Below, in pieces: positions 26,255 to 40,170 of a stretch of 64,000 nt of DNA (its first letter is position 1; the number at the start of each line of letters is the position of its first letter). The notes under the pieces were generated by a model. The model was given only the letters and a program-made list of their open reading frames with translations, did no database searches and was not told where the DNA came from. A program made the position numbers and the translations under genes. Origin of the DNA: Liquidambar formosana (Eukaryota; Streptophyta; Magnoliopsida; Saxifragales; Altingiaceae). The DNA is taken from assembly GCA_039720395.1 (NCBI GenBank), contig CM077833.1, positions 26,930,271 through 26,994,270 of the forward strand, given 5' to 3'.

Positions 26255-29200
26255 CTACTGCTTATTTAGTACCCATGGATTATAATGTTATACCACACCA
26301 CCTTAAAATTACAATAAACTACGCAAAAATCATAAAAGAATCAAGAAAAAAAAAACAAAAAAACTTTTTTCAAGCACAAAATCATGGAGCCAGATTGCCG
26401 GGCCCGGCACTCCCACTAGACGAACACACGATGTTATGTTATTGATGAATCTCGACCAACCATTTGAAAGTGATATCATGATGAAAGGGACAAAGATAAT
26501 AAATAGGGAAAAATACAAGGGCTTCAATGTCATTGGATTTTCATCCTTCGGTAAGGGCTCATTTCATTAAGGATCTTTTCCCTTTAATCCTTCAACACAA
26601 CTAAAAATATAGATGAACTCCTTAGGTGGTGTTTGGATGTCCCGCGGAGACCAAAACACTGCACTCTCACTTCGTTAATTTTGAAATAAATTGGAAATGA
26701 TGGCCTGCCGGCCATTCTTAGTAATTTTTGGACCAACTTGTAATTTTTGTGTAGCATTACTTTATGCTAAAAGATTTGTCAATCCCAAATGAATACATTA
26801 AAATCAAATAGTCTAAAATATCGGCTGTCTGTATATTCTAAACGAACCATCACCACCAAAGACACCAAGTGCTTGGTCCCCACCCTTCACAGGCTCACCG
26901 AATTAATTAATAAACACAACAGAGAGTGACGTTTTTGACCAAACTCATATGCTTCCTCTCCATTTCATTTGATTGCCAAAGAAGTTTGAGAATTTAAAAC
27001 CATAACACAACCACTTCAGTCATAGAGTCCAACAAGTTATCCAAGTTTTTTTTTTTTCTTTCTTTCATTTATTTGGCTACCAAACGGGGCATATATTAGA
27101 GAACAAAAAGGTGGGCCATGAAATGGGATTCCTTATGAATCTCTATGCATTATTAATTTAGAAGGGGACAAAGCTGGTATGATGCCATAAGCTGATGATA
27201 ATAACAATTGATTAAACAACGATGATGCATATATATGCTTTTGCTTGGTGTATTTGGCTTTGAAAATTACATTTGGGACAGCGACTTTCGGCTTTTCAAA
27301 GTTAGAAAGTAATACAAGATACTTCCCAGAAGTTATCATTCATGAGCAATGAAGCTGGCCACATGTAATCACATCAGTGCAGAGTTAGTTTTCTTCAAGG
27401 ATAAGCCACCACTGGCTTTTGTCAATTTACTCCTTGATATTTCGTTAGGGTCCGAATTTTGTGGTCGATGATGAGAGAGAAGTGGTGGGACATTTTCAAA
27501 ATGTCTAGAAATTATCTATGGCATCTTTGTTTTGGTGGGGGGGGGGGATCTCTATGACATTTTTTATTGCACAAGGAGCAAGGTTTATTAAAACTAGAAC
27601 CGTGGAATAATTGTAATTATGACTGTTTGATTGGTTAGGGGAGAGCATTACTGTTGAATTTATAATTTAAGTGGTTGGTTTAATTGTGTTTTTGAAGTTA
27701 TAATTTAAGTTGACCAAAATTGCTTTGAAATTAAGGAAAACGCCTTGGACGATACTTCCTAGCTAGTTCTTACCTTTTCAACAAAAACCTAGAATGAGGT
27801 TACTTCGATCATAGACCAAAAGCACGCATGACATAAATGAGGTTTTAAAAAGATGTACTCATGGGATCCCAAAATTGATACCGCCATAGTCCATTGGCCA
27901 CAATACTTTTCCTACCGACTAAGTATTTGAAAAGAAAAAAAAAATGGAGAAAAGAAGCGAAAATGGGAATAATGTAAGTCTTTTGAAGATTTATTAATAC
28001 ATATTTGCTAATGTGTGTGTAGGGGTAGGGGGAGGGCGGGTGAAATCCTATTTGATAATAGTAGGTTAGACAATGTTATTTTGGTAATAATATTTGGAAA
28101 ATAAAGAAATTGTCAAATGCGGAAGGGAGAAGTAATGAAAATGTCAAAAGTGGTGGCCAATTAATTTTAAATAAACTCTAGATGTGAATAAGGTTTAATA
28201 TACTATGATCATTCAATCATAGAGGACAAGATATAGGCGATTCTCCATAGGAAATCCTTCCATATTAATATACTTATAAATAATTTATTCTCTTTTTTGA
28301 TTTTTATGATAAAATTTCTATAAACCCTACTAACCACTTTGCAGAGGTCCCTCATACAAGTGGCTACACGTTGAAAGGGAGCCCATCCACCTTCCCATAA
28401 ACCCTTCTCCCATACACACACCTGAGAGGAGTTGAAACCACAATCTCTGTCCTTCTCAAACCCTCTCTTTAAAAGGGTTGACATGTCGATACCCATTGGC
28501 ACAATTCTCATAGCAATTTACTAATAGATAATGAAAAGGGTAAGTAGACCAACTATTTTTTTCATTCAAAAAATAAAGAGTTAAGACTATTTTATTTTAT
28601 TTTATTTTAATAAAAAAAAGATTCAAACTCGGACCTCCAGCTCATAATAGAATGGGAATGTGCATTAGACGCTATTTCTAAAATCCATATTTGTTGTCTC
28701 TGAATTAATTCTTTCTCCCATGCTTCTTTTATATGATTGGGTCACATCAATATCGTAAAATTGAATATTTGTATATGCATTGTGTGTGCCAAGGATCTTG
28801 TACAAGAAAGATAAAAATGCTAAACGCATGGAAAAAATAAAAATAAAAATAAAATATAAAATTAGGAGAAATGCTGATAAAAGTTTATTTTAAAATTTGA
28901 GTTGATGAGTGGTTATAAAAAGAAAAATAGCTATTTTATCAACCAAAAAAAAAAAAAATCCTTTCTCTAATGATATAAATAAATTTTTTCCTGCACAATT
29001 ATTAGAAGTAAATATTTTTTTTAAAAAAATGCAGGCAGCTGCTTAATTATTTGAGTTTTTAAGCATGCAAACGTGTTCAACATATGCACCTCACACATAT
29101 TACATATATATATATATATATATATCGCAACAAATTAAAGTATATTATCTTTATTTCATAAAGATAAGGGTACATAAAAATAAAGAAAAATGCGGGCAAA

Positions 29201-29956
29201 GATTCTAAACGATGCAGAGTGGTCCAACAGATGCGCGATGGTAGAGCTAGCCAAAGAACACATCTGCGACAAATCCCAATATGGGATTCTTTTTATTAAT
29301 TAAAAAAAGGGTATTTGGGTCAGGGCCTCCATGTGAAAGCACATACGGCTCCGCCATACATGAGAGATGGGCCCCCCTCCACCCAGCAGCCCATTAACTG
29401 AAAACCAGACTTACAGAAGAGTCTGTTCATGGGCAAACTGTGATCTCTTTGAACCAAAAAATATATAAAAAACTGTGATCTCTCTCCATAATTCACAAGC
29501 GTCCAAAGAGTTTGATTCGTGCCTTGTTGCACTGTGTTAAATCTGAGCCCCAATGCACATGGAACTCTCTTCTCAGTCTCTGAACTCTATCTCCACTTCC
29601 TGAGTTCCTGTGTATGTTGAAGATTCTGAGCAGACTTCCCATGGAGTGGATGGGTAAGGTGGGGCCCACCGGCCCACTTACCTCCACCTCCCACTTGTTT
29701 GCTTTGCTTTCCTGAACATGCTGTTGGATTGGACCCATGCCATAGTTGGCCCTTGCAGAAAGTGAGGCCCACTTGTTGTTCACTTTTTTTTTTTGGCTGT
29801 AAAACTGCTAATCACTTGATCATTAGTGTAACTGTGAACTACTAAAATGAAAAAAAAAAAAGAAAAAAAAAAAGGACATACACACTATTGATGAGCTTGG
29901 TAGGTCCATGCCTACTGGTCACAGTTGGATTCATATACAAAGTGACTCAAACTTTT
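26255..29956. other. Intergenic, no gene recognised
   Basis: AT-rich DNA with a poly(G) run (27537-27547), a (TA)n run (29103-29126), and short frames on both strands without recognisable domains (for example 28209-28511 and 29320-29783, minus). Confidence 0.5.
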
Positions 29957-30172
29957 ACAAATAATCTAACTCAACGTGTGTTTAAGAAATTCAGCATTGT
30001 GTTAAGGTGAAATCAACTATTGGATGAGATTTTAGACAGTTGAGATTAAAAAGTCCAAAAGTTCTACTAAAATGATCAAAATGACATTTTAATCTCAACC
30101 ATCCACAAGCTCATCCAATGGCTAATTTTATCGTGACCTTAGCACAGTGCTGAGTTTTTTGTACTCAGCATT
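29957..30172. mobile_element. MITE with CAGCACTGTGCTAAGG-type inverted ends
   Basis: The left arm reads CAGCATTGTGTTAAGGTGAAATC, then ATTGGATGAG and TTGAGATTAAAA. The right arm has the same order inverted (TTTTAATCTCAACC, CTCATCCAAT, ACCTTAGCACAGTGCTG). The outer ends and target duplication are not clear, so the boundaries are approximate. Confidence 0.6.
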
Positions 30173-30246
30173 GAATCCATTATCCTTTAATAATACGTAA
30201 AATATACCAGATTTATTTAGTTTTCATTTGAATGCTCCAACTATGG

Positions 30247-31402
30247 TAGAATAAGAATTTATTTTTTTTTGGTAGAAGAGAGAACATGTCAACACCAACA
30301 TGGACTAGATCTACTGATAACATCTTCCTAAAGAATACCTAAAACGGATTGCATGATAATAGGTTTACCACTATCTCTAATAATATAACCAGTTGCACCT
30401 TTTTTATTTTTAACTGAACCATCAAAGTTTAATTTAAACCACCCTTCATCTAGAGGAATCCAGCGAATAAATCTTGTACTTTTCTTCTTTTTTTTTTGCA
30501 TTCTATTTATAAAGCTAGTAGATTGAAGGTTAGTATTATCCAAAGCGAAATCAGAAAAAAGAATTGTTGTTCGTTCAATAACTAAAAATTTATTAAAAGT
30601 ATCATTTCTAAAAATAACATTATTTCTAGCACACCTAATTTGCCAAAATAAGTTTGCTATTCCTTCCATTGTCTTACTCATACTGTTCTCATTCTTACTT
30701 TTTTTTTTTTTTTTGAATATTTTCCACCCAATCGACTATATTATCTACATTCTGATTAGGAATAGGACAAGTTCCTTCTACAGTACTCCAAACATTTCTA
30801 ATATAACTACAATTCATAAATATATGATTTTGATCTTCAACATCTTTATTACATAAGGGGCAATGAAATCAATCTTAAAACCTCTATCATGCAGAGTTTT
30901 TCTCACAGGGAGCCTACCATGCATAAATAATCACATGAAACTTCTAATTTTAGGTGCACATTTTAACTTCCAAATCCAACTTATATTGCATTTATACAAG
31001 ATTGAGAATTTTCTTTTGCATATAATGTTTCTATGAAGCGAAGTAGTTGTTTTCACTGAAAAAATACCGTTTGAAGCAAGACCCCACCAAATCTTATCTG
31101 GAGAATCACTAACAGGTATAGGATAGTTAAAAATCTTTCTAGCAGTGTTTGTATTCACTAAGCCATTTATTTTATCACGATCCTAAAATTTTTCTGGGCA
31201 AATGACATCAGCCACTTTAGATTCCAATCTAAATCTCTAAGTTTGTTTCTAGGAACCCTTTCAAAAATAGCTTTATCAGAGAGCCATTTGTCAACCCAAA
31301 AATGAATATCTTTTCTTTAACCTTAAGACCACCTTATACCATTGCAAATAAGATTACGACCTTTACGAATATTCTTCCAACCCCATAATAGAATAAGAAT
31401 TA
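30247..31402 (-). mobile_element. 5'-truncated LINE (L1-type) with target-site duplications
   Basis: The insert (30262-31388) is flanked by TAGAATAAGAATTTA (30247-30261) and TAGAATAAGAATTA (31389-31402). On the minus strand it begins in the C-terminal part of a LINE ORF2 (WKNIRKGRN, FWVDKWLSDKAI), continues with the RT zinc-binding region (DKIWWGLASNGIFSVK and ISWIWKLKCAPKIRSFM), and ends with a partial RNase H domain (WFKLNFDGSVKNKKGATGY). A poly(A) tail (poly(T) on the plus strand at 30262-30270) closes it. Frameshifts and stops make it a dead copy. Confidence 0.85.
30328..31380 (-). pseudogene. LINE ORF2 C-terminal remnant (zf-RVT and RNase H)
   Basis: The reading frame is recoverable only in pieces: 31158-30931 (RT zinc-binding domain) and 30681-30328 (linker and RNase H). 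Upstream homology in other frames extends to about 31380. RNase H stops soon after its first conserved Asp region (NFDGS), so it lacks the remaining catalytic part. In-frame stops lie near 31320 and a frame change near 31165. The endonuclease and main RT core are missing because of 5' truncation. Confidence 0.75.
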
Positions 31403-32126
31403 TAATGCATTTTCTTGCCCTTTAATGGTTTTGTTGGAGGGATTGTAAGGAACACTAAGTAACCCCATGCTTTCAAAATTATGGTGCTACACGGCAAAAA
31501 GAGTCAATCTCAAACCGAATCCTTCTGGCTTCTACTTTGTCTATTTGCCCAAGAGGTTGTTTTCCTCACGTCTTCCAAATAGCTGCTATGTGAATATGTG
31601 ATGTTCATTGGTCTACCCTTTACCACGACTTTTGTCTTCTATTGAATCAAATCTGAATGGGCACATGCACGTCAGTTGTTTTTTGGTTTGTTTTGTTTTT
31701 TTTTTTCAATTATAAAAAAATTTAAATCTTTGTATATTTATTTATTATTTCTCTCTCTCTCTTTCAGGATTTCTGAAACCTACCCATCCCTTTTAGTTTC
31801 ATTGATTAGCTCTCTTGCTGCGTGTTTGGAAATTTCTCTTGAAGAGAATGTAAGAGCATAACGTGGTTTGGCCACTATAGCTTTACATCCAGCACATATA
31901 GCCTGTAAGGACTAGCGGGCTACACCTTTTTTCCTACTTTTCTTTTTCTCACAAATAGGAAATGAGAAATTGGAATACAAAATATGAGGAAAATCCACGG
32001 ATAAGGTATGTCTACTATGGAGATATAGGAAACCTCAACCCCACATGAAGAATAATTGAGGATTTGGTTAATTGGGATAACAAATAATAGAGATACGGCA
32101 ATTTGAGTTTTCAGACTCTTTGGAGT
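31403..32126. other. Intergenic, no gene recognised
   Basis: AT-rich sequence with a short CT tract near 31750-31763. No gene is seen. Confidence 0.5.
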
Positions 32127-32365
32127 GTTACAAAGGGATTGGGATTTGGTGTAATTGGCTACTTTTACTGTATGGTATAGTAAATGTAGGATCGATGACA
32201 CATGGATAAGGAAAAGAAATAGAGGATTGTTAAGCGTTGGGTGTCAAATGCATTTCTAAAATTTTAGCTTTTCCATTTTTCTTTATCGTCACATGTCATT
32301 GATCCTACGTTTACTGCACCATGCAGTAACTAACTAACTATACCAAATTCAAATCTGTTACAAAA
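32127..32365. mobile_element. 221-bp Mutator-type MITE related to the 4.4 kb element
   Basis: The element (32136-32356) begins GGATTGGGATTTGGTG and ends CCAAATTCAAATCT. The flanks are GTTACAAAG (32127-32135) and GTTACAAAA (32357-32365), a 9-bp duplication with one change. Its inverted ends carry, in order, ACTGYATGGTRYAGTAAAYG, TAGGATC and ATGACAYRTG. The same order of motifs occurs in the first 85 bp of the 4.4 kb element (GCACGGTGCAGTAGGCG, TTGGATC, GTGACGCGTGG). It is therefore a deletion derivative or sibling of that family. Confidence 0.85.
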
Positions 32366-33889
32366 AGTCTAAGTGCCAAATTTAGTTACCCAAATTTGTT
32401 TTCCGAAATGATGTGACTTCACATCAGCCCACTTTCAATAATTATCTTTTCTGTAAAAATTTTAATTGGTTAACTCAATTACCATGTCATATGAACAAAA
32501 ATGATATGAACAATTTTTTTGGACAATACAGCATTAGTCCTACTTCAATCGTCTATGTAGCACATACATGATACATAATTACATATATAAAGATGGGCCG
32601 GGGGCCTAAGCACAATGAACTTTTAGTTAGACTGGATTTGGGCTCAAAACTCTGAATTCAAATTGGGCCAAGCCTTATCCCCAAACAGTACTAGTGTAGA
32701 AATGTTTGGGGTTGGGCTGACCTTTCCCCATACCATTCCCATCCTTCATTATCCTACACCATTCTATTATCAGCAATGATGGGCAGCCCAAAAAGCCCAA
32801 ACACCAGAGGTTGGGCCCATCTCTATGTTCGCACTTTATAACACAAATGGGTTGTTCCATCTATTTTTCTCTCTCCCGGAGTAGGATGCAGATCAAAGTT
32901 GGACTTTTGAGGGACGCATCTCCATCAAAGTTTACTATTTTAGAATTTTTCGAGAGAGGAAAAAAAACAGGAGAGAGAGAGAGATATAGAAAAATTGCAC
33001 ACATTGTCACTGTCATTAGACTTGGATGCAGGTGAAAGTTTCTCTTTGAACAGTTCCACCAATCAAGGGATTCCAGACAAGGAAATCTCCCAAGTCAACA
33101 AATGGAATGCACAACATAGTCATGATTATTGTGTTTACCGCATCCCTACGAAAAAAAAAAGTCTCATTTTTATTGTTGATTATGAATTTTATATAGTAAA
33201 CAAATACACCTCGCGTTTACACTAATTTGAATTAAGGTACTAAGTCATACGGAACTAGTACATAATCCTAACTTGTTAACACATCTATTGAAGGATCTAT
33301 ACCTTCCCCCCCCCCCCCCCTTCATGCCAAAAAAAAAATAATATCCACACTCTATCCCATATAGGTATCATTCGGCCATGGGATGACAAGAGCCTATATT
33401 AGTCCTATTAATTTTCAAAAACAATTCAAATTATCATCTCTTCTGTATCAGTTAATGACCTATAACTAATCCCAAGAAGCAAATTTGAATTGATCCACCC
33501 CTTTTGAGGTGGTCTAAGTAATAGGACTAATTATTCTAAACATAAAGTTGAAGAAAAATGGATTGGGGTGAACCAAACAAATGGCAACCGATTCGCGTTT
33601 CAACATATGATATGATTGCTCTTTAACGCCATCCCATTACAACTCGCAAGCATTCGACCTTTTGCGTTCATTATTTTCATTATTTTATTTTATATGCTAC
33701 AAAAGAGGATGTTTTAGGGCTCACGTCACGTTACTAGTTTTTCTTCCCACTCCTTATTTCCTTCTCCATTACAGTCCAGATCAGACCACATGGTCTTTGC
33801 GTGGCCCACACTAACGGAAATTAAAAAATATATAACATATATTTTTATGTTTATCGTTTTACGGAAAATCCAAAAAAAAAAAAAGAGAA
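32366..33889. other. Intergenic, no gene recognised
   Basis: The stretch contains a poly(C) run (33306-33320) and short frames without domains. Confidence 0.5.
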
Positions 33890-34004
33890 TTACGGATTAG
33901 CCTCACTACGAGTAAATAATTACAATTCAATAAAATTGACTCCTAACCTATTAAAAATGATTACTAATTAAAACTATTTACTCGTAGTCTGATCGATATG
34001 TAAG
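33890..34004. mobile_element. Palindromic MITE with ACTACGAGTAAATA ends
   Basis: The perfect inverted repeat ACTACGAGTAAATA (33905-33918) and TATTTACTCGTAGT (33975-33988) is extended outward by weaker pairing. Related units lie at 10088, 34060 and 47755. Confidence 0.65.
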
Positions 34005-34059
34005 TCTTCCAAAAAAATAAAAAAAAAATTAAAAAAAAGGGGAGGAATCGGAGATTGGT

Positions 34060-34160
34060 GTGGTTACGAATAAATAATTATAATTATTAGACATTCTTAA
34101 TTAAGTTAGTACAAGTTAGTACTAATTGATATTAAACTGTAATTATTTTTCGATAACCCA
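34060..34160. mobile_element. Second, diverged MITE of the same family
   Basis: GGTTACGAATAAATAATTATAAT is inverted against AACTGTAATTATTTTTCGATAACC. It lies about 55 bp from the unit at 33890. Confidence 0.5.
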
Positions 34161-34265
34161 ACCACTCTAAAAATTCTAGAAACAAAAAGAAAAGGCAAAA
34201 TAATGAAATTTTTGTCCACCATCTGATGGATGCTTCTGCATCACGTGACTCCTCTTCCATGCTGA

Positions 34266-34822
34266 AGTCAACTACATCATATACCGTTAACAGTAACATC
34301 AACGGCTAAAAACAGATCTGAGGTATCCCAACTACGGAGAAGTAACAAGTCGTCCTCGGACAAAGAAGGAATCCCATGTGACTTGTGGATGATGGTTTGA
34401 CGCAGCATCCGGTATCCGGTAAAAGAGGAGGAGCTCCCACCTGGACCCACCACCTTCCCTCCCCACTCAAGGAACCCTCGACGACTTTTTATTTTTTCCT
34501 GCATTAAAAGCTGTTAAAGGTCAACTCTACCTCACTGGCTCCAACTTAGCTAAACCCCCTCCGATTTTACCGAGTCATCAATCCAACGGCTCATTAAGAA
34601 ACCTTTTGACCTCTCTCTCTCTCTCTCTCTCTCTCATCATTTCACACGGTCTCCAACCGGTTTCACCCGTTGTCCTTGGACCCCACCATGAAAGAGGCGG
34701 TCAATGTGCTGACAATATGCGCCACGTGGTGGGATATAATTGGGAGTGGGTTTGACGGCAGATGCACAGAAGCGACAGGTCAGTCACCCGATGCCTTGCA
34801 TTGTGAGGGCATCAGTTTGACC
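34266..34822. promoter_or_regulatory. W-box cluster upstream of the WRKY gene
   Basis: TTGAC cores on either strand occur at 34266-34271, 34519-34524, 34606-34611, 34699-34704, 34752-34757 and 34817-34822. Three are TTGACC and two are read as GGTCAA. A (CT)n tract lies at 34612-34636. W-boxes are the binding sites of WRKY factors, so auto- or cross-regulation is likely by family precedent; binding is not shown here. Confidence 0.6.
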
Positions 34823-35029
34823 TAAGAATCGCTTTTATCATCTTTCGCCTTCTTCTTTTTTTTCTGTTTCTGCTTTTGCTTTTTATGTTTTTGGTTTTTA
34901 TGTTTCTCTTTTCTTTTTTTTTCATCTCATCATAATCTTCTCCTTCGTCTTCTGCAACAAGATTTATCTTTTATGGTCCTATAAACGATAGAGATTCAAA
35001 GCTTGTATTGTTGGGTTCTTTTGGAAGAC

Positions 35030-36498
<1,469 letters not shown>

Positions 36499-39490
36499 AG
36501 TCCCATCATCAAACGGCCGTCACAAATTCCACCCCCAATTTGCTAGGCACTGCTGAAAACAACCCCGAAAAGAAAACACCTAATCACTGCCGTCCAATCC
36601 AACGCACTGAGAGAGACAGAGAGGGAGGGAGGGAGGGAGGGAGAATACGATGCAACGAATGGTGCGTGCTTGATAGTCAACACAAGGGGCTTGGCTCTGT
36701 CTCCAAGAAGATTAGTGGGGTACGTCAGTGACATATACAATACGGGATTCCTTGTTTACTTTTTTTTCTCTTTCGTTTCTCTCCGTTGAAAACCTTTTTT
36801 TTTATTCTGTTAAGGGAAGAGGAAGAAATAGGAAACAAAAAAAAAAAAAAAAAAAAAAAAATGATGGGGTGGGAGGAGAGGTGAGATTGTGGATTTGGTG
36901 GAAGTTGAATCGGATCATGCAAGTAGTGGGTTATTTTTATGTTCTCTGTATTCATTAGAATTTTTCTTTATATATATATATATATGGTGGTGGTGGTGGT
37001 TCTTGTGAGGATGCCCACTTTTATATAGATGTTCCATTTTCCACTCAAAGCTCTTTGATTATTATTCTATGTGGAGAGGAGTCAATGCGCAGAGAAAGAA
37101 ATCTGTATGATTGTTTAATAAGTACGTATCGTGTAAGCAACGGTTGACGATTGACTACTAATTTTAGATGAGAAATCAGAAATGGGTAATGACTAGGGGG
37201 GGAGCCGAGAGCATTGATTATTTTATTAAAATCGGATCAGCCATGGACCAATTTAGGTTGGTTTTGGTTCAATGGGTTTAATTTTCCAAAGGTTTGGTCA
37301 GTCAAATTTAAATTATAAACACGAAAATGTTAATACCAATAGTGATATTGGCGATCATTGGTTCATGGGTGGAACTGGTCAAGCCAGATATGATAACACT
37401 GATGGGGAGAGTGGACTTTTGGGTGGGGGTGGGGTTGTCAACTTGTGTTTGTTTAATTTCTTTTATGATTTGTTATAATATTAATGTTAGGAAGATTGAT
37501 GATGCGTATGGTTGCGATCATGGTTGGATTTGGGAGCAGGGGGAGAATCCCAGAGAGATGTTGTTGGCTTTAGATGACTTTTGCTTGAGTGCCCATTGTA
37601 GACGCACCTGAATTGGGGAATACAATGCAAAGTCAAATGGCTGGTTTGGTGTGATGATGAAGTGTTCCCCACTCCCTTTATTTTTTTGTTCTTTTAATAA
37701 TTTTCAAATGTCTGTGAGTGAGCATGACATTTTCATTTTTAATACCATCTTGGTGGAGCGCATGCACAAGAAAAATGGAGAGTGGGGGAAGAAAATGGTG
37801 CCTCCCAAAATTAATTTTCTTTGTCTAGTGAGTCAAATTTATGAATGGACTTTGGGAATTGGGGTGGGATTGGATTGATTCTACATCATTGGTAGAAGCC
37901 AACACAGATAATGACACGGCAGGTTATTTCTGGTCCCTTTCCTTTGGCTACTGTACCTGAAGTTTTCCTTTTTCTTTAGTAGGAGATGGAAAATGTCATG
38001 TTCATCAGTTTTGGAGGATTCAAAGGTTCAAATTCTCTCCAAAAGAAAACGGTTGGAATTCTCTTACATGGAATGGGATTCACGTCAAGTAATGCCTGTT
38101 ACCCATATGAGTATGGGCTTTTATCTGTGTATCTGATCCAAAATCCAACAAGATTTGAAATTCCTACCCCAAATTGAACCTTAAGAAACCTTGCCGATTG
38201 CACAAATTCTGACCTCTCTCATTTGGGGCTACAAATTGTTAGGGCATGTCCAAAATCCAAGCGATTAAGTCATGCCTTTTGAATTTCGTGGTGTTCGGGC
38301 TGCCCTTGACTTAACCAGAAGTTTACTTTGCATGATGTGTTATGTTATCAAAATTTTTGACCTAACTAATCCATTGGAATACGTATAAGACGATTGCACA
38401 CTCTGTTCAGTTAATGCTTAAGATAAAACTAGACTAGTGACTATCACAAAAAAAAGATTGAGAAGTTGGACTCAAGGCCTTCAGCATCATGAAAATTTGA
38501 TGGCATAAAATGTGATCTCTCCATTGCTTGAATATCAGTTGTAGGTTTTTCCCTTTTTTTTTTTTTTTTTTTTTGCTCTTAATAATTTATTGAATTTACC
38601 TTTACCCTTAACCCCTCAATATCAACAATTAGTATAAATGCTTTTCCATAAACTTAAACTCAAGATTACTCACTGAACAAATGAGTAGAATGCTAGTATG
38701 CCACTAGGCTATCTTGCCATTGGCAAATATCATTTGTAGTAGTTAGTTGGTCCCCACAAGGTTACAATGCTAAGAACTCCATTGGGCTGGCCCAAGAGTG
38801 CCAGAGGTTGGTTTACACTCTGAGCTGAGCTTCGGATAACTTAGGCCCACCTTATCAGGCCTAGTACTACTTAGGACTGCATCTTGGGCTGGTAAAAAAT
38901 ATACAACATGAGCAAAAATCTGGTCAATGGGCGGGCTTCCATCTATTGGGTTTGAGGCTTTAGCAAGTCCAATGTAATAGATTTGTAGGTCTCCATCAAT
39001 CTCATAAATATTGTGAATTTTTGGAAAAAAGTGTCATCCCACTCCCTTTGGAAATCCAAAGGCATCGCTTGTTTGGACGAGGCCACGAGGGAACAAGCCA
39101 AAACAAAGCTTTAGAAACACGCCAAGTCAGAACTGTCTATACAAGCCGGCCGTTCAATTTCCAGCCATATCAATGTCCACGAAAACTTGTAAAGTATAAG
39201 GCTCACTGTAATTTTGGTTTCAAACATATATGGTTTACCTCTCTCCCCAGATACAGTGGCAGTGATGTTCTATAGATCTTTCAACTAGAGACAGAGTGCT
39301 CCTTGCTTATTAGGATATCTATAGTAAAATTTAACATTCCTAGTCTAACATCTCCAATTGTAATCAACGATGTGGCTATCACTTGGCCCAATGCCTTTCC
39401 GAAATTGTATTCCTCTACAGTAAGCCTCATCATTTGGCCCATGCAGCACAGCGTGACACTGAACAAATTCTGTAGATCTTGAACTTTTGC
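36499..39490. other. WRKY 3' flank and intergenic DNA
   Basis: The stretch contains a GGGA-repeat purine tract (36625-36645), poly(A) (36837-36860), a (TA)n run (36967-36986) with (GGT)n, and chance ORFs. No gene is recognised. Confidence 0.5.
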
Positions 39491-39678
39491 CATGTTTGTT
39501 TAGCTGGAATGGAATGGAATTTCATTCCAAACAGCATGTTTGGATGAGATAATTCGAATGGGAATGGAATCAAATAGTGTATTTAGATAGCCATGTCAAA
39601 TCTCTTTCCATTCCAAACCACTTCAAACATGAAATCAGATTCTATTCCATCTATTCCATTTCAACTAAACAAACATAG
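39491..39678. mobile_element. MITE with CATGTTTGTTTAG ends
   Basis: The left end CATGTTTGTTTAGCTGGAATGG pairs with the right end CCATTTCAACTAAACAAACAT. Internal GGAATGGAAT and ATTCCATTCC stretches also pair. No clear target duplication was found. The end sequence resembles hAT-type MITEs. Confidence 0.65.
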
Positions 39679-39756
39679 CCTTGAAGATTTGGACTTTTTT
39701 CTATAAGCCAAGCCCACTAGCTGATTTTCTCCAAGAACCCATAGGGCACAGGCCTG

Positions 39757-40170
39757 ATTAAAAAAGGGAACGGCTATTGCAACCCCCATTTTTATCACCC
39801 CACCCCTTTTGTTTTTTTGGTTTTTAAGATTTCATGAAAAATATAAAAGGTTTTGACAAAAACCAGTCGCTTGGTTCACTAGAAAACTATCATTTTGAAC
39901 AACTTTATAGAAGAAAGTTATTTCAAAATCTATCGTTTAAGGTAAAATTTTTGGCAAAAAATGAAATATAAATGGCTAAAAAGTATATTTAAATGATAAA
40001 TTTAGGAAAAACTTTCTTTTACAACATTGTTCAAAATGATGTTTTCTAGTGGACATTCATGGCCGTTTTCATAAAAACCTTTTATATATTGTATAAAATC
40101 TTAAAAACCTAAAAGATGTGGGGTGGAGTGATAAAAATGGGGGGTTGCAATAGCCGTTCCCATTAAAAAA
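39757..40170. mobile_element. 396-bp MITE with perfect 9-bp target duplications
   Basis: The element (39766-40161) begins GGGAACGGCTATTGCAACC and ends with the inverted copy. ATTAAAAAA flanks it on both sides (39757-39765 and 40162-40170). The arms pair over at least 100 bp with few differences. The 9-bp duplication points to a Mutator-type origin. Related copies are at 46303 and 61624. Confidence 0.9.

Noticed and set aside
28209..29783. Minus-strand ORFs of 60-100 aa, some with Trp/Gly-rich sequence
   Set aside because: Overlapping frames without recognised motifs. A transcribed non-coding region cannot be excluded, but no gene can be supported.
35003..35029. Longer WRKY start at TTG 35003
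   Set aside because: It is not an ATG; the ATG at 35030 begins the family-typical MAVEL sequence.
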